In this document: in pieces, positions 5,407-6,869 of the stretch
How the letters are laid out: each line of letters begins with the position of its first letter
Position numbering within the stretch: the stretch's first letter is position 1
Origin: DATBMY01 sp036554605
GTDB taxonomy: Bacteria > Acidobacteriota > Blastocatellia > UBA7656
Length of the DNA stretch: 6,869 bases
Direction: 5' to 3'
Assembly (NCBI GenBank): GCA_036554605.1
Contig: DATBMY010000040.1
Coordinates: 1 to 6,869 of the forward strand
Program-made: the position numbers and the translations under genes
The notes under the pieces: model-generated
The model's input: only the letters and a program-made list of their open reading frames with translations
The model's database searches: none
What the model was told of the DNA's origin: nothing

Positions 5407-6312
5407 CTACGGAAGAATGGCGAAAGCGTTCGCGGCCGCGCCGCTCGCCCCGCGTATTCTTGGAGGATTCAGCACCAGCGCGAATTCATATACCCTGCGC
5501 TGGCCGAGCGCGCTCGCCAGCTCTTCGAGGTTCAGGTTCTCAACAATGTATATTCCGTTTTCCGCGATCAATATCCTGTGCGCCGGAAAGAGCGAGCCCT
5601 TCTCGGTTACAACTTCAAATGAGAGCTGGTCGTCGCCGGCAAGGAATATCTTTTTAGCCGCGAGCCAGCGCGCGGCTCCCTCGCCCGGACCCGGGCGCGG
5701 CCCCAGGTACTTTGCCTTGTCGGCGTTGAAGAATCTTCCGTACCCGGTCCTTATCAAAACCGAATCGCCCGCTTGAACCGCGACGCCTTGAGACCGGGCC
5801 GTGGCCTCAAGGTCTTCGGCCGTTATCTCGTAGCCCGGCGCGAGCGCGTCCATCTTTTTGTAGCCCGCCACGTCGAGCAGCACCGCGCGGTTGATGAATC
5901 TATCTTTAGGATAAGCCTCTATGCCAAGCGCCGTAAGTCCCGCCGCCCCTTCGCCCGTCGCCGCATCCGCGCCGCCGTATAATTTCATGTTGTTCGATAT
6001 GTGTCCGAGCGCGTCTATGGTCGGAGCGCCGTGCTGCCCGCTGAAAAACATCATGTCGGCGGCGAATGCTATGCCGCCCGGTATGAAACCTTTCGTCTGC
6101 GCGTGGCTCGTGTGGAGCGCGAGAGAATAGGGCGGGTTGAGACCAAGCAGCGGCGAGTTGCGATCCCATACGAAGTTCAGCTCGATGATGCGCGCGCTCC
6201 TGAGCCGCTTGATCAGATCCGTCGCGGATTGACCCGCGGATTGCTGCGCGCCCGCGCATAAGGGCGAAAGCGCGATTAAAAGAATGGCGAATGTGACTGT
6301 TCTCTTCTTCAT
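5407..6312 (-). CDS. Secreted cyclase-family hydrolase (KynB/isatin hydrolase-like)
   Basis: A 301-residue protein of the cyclase superfamily, which includes kynurenine formamidase, isatin hydrolase and trans-dienelactone hydrolase: metal-dependent enzymes that open cyclic amides or esters or cleave formamides. Residues 1-22 form a Sec signal peptide (basic MKKR, hydrophobic core, AGA before Gln23), placing it in the periplasm or outside the cell; a Cys at 19 lacks a good lipobox. The metal motif region is HGAPTIDALGH (94-104): His94, Asp100 and His104 match the family HxxxHxDxxxH pattern, but the middle histidine is Thr98. The C-terminal half keeps FPAHRILI (242-249) and GIYIVENLNLEEL (253-265), with His245 and Glu258. 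The ATG at 6312 has GGAG 9 nt upstream and lies 20 bp after the transporter stop, indicating co-transcription. Context suggests hydrolysis of an aromatic lactam such as isatin before uptake. Because of Thr98 it may be a divergent subclass or use the metal differently. Confidence 0.85.
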   Translation of the reverse strand: MKKRTVTFAILLIALSPLCAGAQQSAGQSATDLIKRLRSARIIELNFVWDRNSPLLGLNPPYSLALHTSHAQTKGFIPGGIAFAADMMFFSGQHGAPTIDALGHISNNMKLYGGADAATGEGAAGLTALGIEAYPKDRFINRAVLLDVAGYKKMDALAPGYEITAEDLEATARSQGVAVQAGDSVLIRTGYGRFFNADKAKYLGPRPGPGEGAARWLAAKKIFLAGDDQLSFEVVTEKGSLFPAHRILIAENGIYIVENLNLEELASALGQRRVYEFALVLNPPRIRGASGAAANAFAILP

Positions 6313-6332
6313 GTTTGAAATCTCCGGTTCGT

Positions 6333-6869
6333 CTAGCCGAGTCGCTGGCCGCGCGTCTCGCGCGCAAAGAGCAGGATAAAAATTCCGAGCAAATACGCGA
6401 GGCTGACCGCGCTTGCCGCCTTTGCGGTCGAGCCGAACGCGCCTACGAGGACGCCCGCGAAGATTACGCCGGCAGCCGTGAAAACTCTGCCAAAGTTATA
6501 GCAGAAGCCGACGCCCGTCGTGCGAATATGTGTCGGGAAAAGCTCGGGCAAATAGATCGGGAAACCGCTGGTGATGCCGAGCGTGAAAAAGCCGACGAGC
6601 GGCAGCAGTATAAAAACCTGCGTCAGATTGCCGGTCGCAAGAAACGTTAATGGAAAGACCGTGACGCCGCCAAGGAAGAAGAGCAGAAAGGTCATTCTCC
6701 TTCCTAACCTGTCGGCAAGCGGCCCGAATAGTAAATACCCGAACAGCGAGCCGCCGTTAAGCAGCATTATGCCGTAGCTCGCCTGCGCCGTCAGATATTG
6801 TTGGATGGCGGTCTCATCAAGTCCCGCGGGCGGCGTCGCCATTTCGCGGATGGCGGCCGGTATCCACAT
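6333..6869 (-). CDS. MFS transporter, C-terminal half (cut by window edge)
   Basis: The last 178 visible residues of a major facilitator superfamily transporter; the reading frame is open to the window end and the Met at 6869 is probably internal. Hydrophobic segments at about 31-50, 59-79, 84-101, 126-146 and 151-170 fit the second six-helix half. The cytoplasmic loop motif GPLADRLGRR (49-58) is the MFS motif A copy between helices 8 and 9. IYLPELFPTHIRTTGVGFCYNFGR (105-128) and the closing ARETRGQRL (169-177) are typical of the metabolite:H+ symporter and sugar porter branches, which include aromatic and carboxylic acid importers. It is the first visible gene of the - strand run and is separated from the cyclase gene by only 20 bp. 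Uptake of the aromatic acid produced by the cyclase is a reasonable guess from context; the substrate cannot be read from this fragment. Confidence 0.88.
   Translation of the reverse strand: MWIPAAIREMATPPAGLDETAIQQYLTAQASYGIMLLNGGSLFGYLLFGPLADRLGRRMTFLLFFLGGVTVFPLTFLATGNLTQVFILLPLVGFFTLGITSGFPIYLPELFPTHIRTTGVGFCYNFGRVFTAAGVIFAGVLVGAFGSTAKAASAVSLAYLLGIFILLFARETRGQRLG

Noticed and set aside
6313..6325. TTTGAAATCT upstream of the cyclase, similar to the AT-rich repeat at 1455-1477
   Set aside because: Only about ten bases in common and no inverted partner; likely chance, though a genome-wide word count could revisit it.
5906..6367. 153-codon open frame on the - strand overlapping the cyclase gene
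   Set aside because: It is an Arg- and His-rich out-of-frame reading of the cyclase gene, which has a signal peptide, family motifs and a ribosome binding site.
1..6869. tRNA, rRNA, CRISPR arrays, insertion sequences or attachment sites
   Set aside because: No cloverleaf, spaced direct repeats, transposase or recombinase motif was seen on either strand.

Overview
The window looks like a catabolic operon from a soil-type bacterium. Base composition is moderately GC-rich (roughly 55-60 % by eye) and genes are tightly packed. Nothing in the sequence names a species. The mix of genes, the secreted cyclase-family protein and the AT-rich intergenic palindromes would fit an Acidobacteriota-like genome, but that is only an impression.

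Layout. One complete gene on the + strand (OsmC-family protein, 2-451) converges, 12 bp apart, on a run of six genes that all read on the - strand. In order of transcription these are: the C-terminal half of an MFS transporter (6869-6333, cut by the window edge); a cyclase/kynurenine-formamidase/isatin-hydrolase-family protein with a signal peptide (6312-5407); a 111-165 bp gap that carries a candidate promoter, two operator-like dyads and a folded repeat-like element; a FAD monooxygenase of the 2-aminobenzoyl-CoA / salicylyl-CoA hydroxylase type (5262-4123); an Old Yellow Enzyme-type flavin oxidoreductase (4106-2604); and the alpha (2629-1481) and beta (1438-464) E1 subunits of a thiamine-diphosphate 2-oxoacid dehydrogenase. 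Spacing inside the run is short (20 bp, about 16 bp, a 26 bp overlap, 42 bp), which suggests co-transcription and translational coupling.

How the genes may work together (inference). The monooxygenase and the OYE-like reductase resemble the two halves of the fused 2-aminobenzoyl-CoA monooxygenase/reductase, here as two genes. An E1 pair could make an aryl-CoA from an aryl-2-oxoacid, working with E2 and E3 subunits encoded elsewhere. A secreted cyclase-family hydrolase could make that oxoacid by ring opening: isatin hydrolases of this superfamily yield isatinate, which is 2-aminophenylglyoxylate. The MFS protein could import it. The chain would be isatin -> isatinate -> 2-aminobenzoyl-CoA -> hydroxylated and reduced, non-aromatic CoA ester, bypassing free anthranilate and an ATP-dependent CoA ligase. 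Each step is plausible from family membership, but the linked route is a hypothesis.

Three sequence oddities deserve attention: the reductase keeps only three cysteines of a four-cysteine Fe-S pattern, the cyclase lacks one of its usual metal-binding histidines, and the monooxygenase promoter region carries a near-perfect 20 bp palindrome beside a textbook T-N11-A LysR-type dyad.
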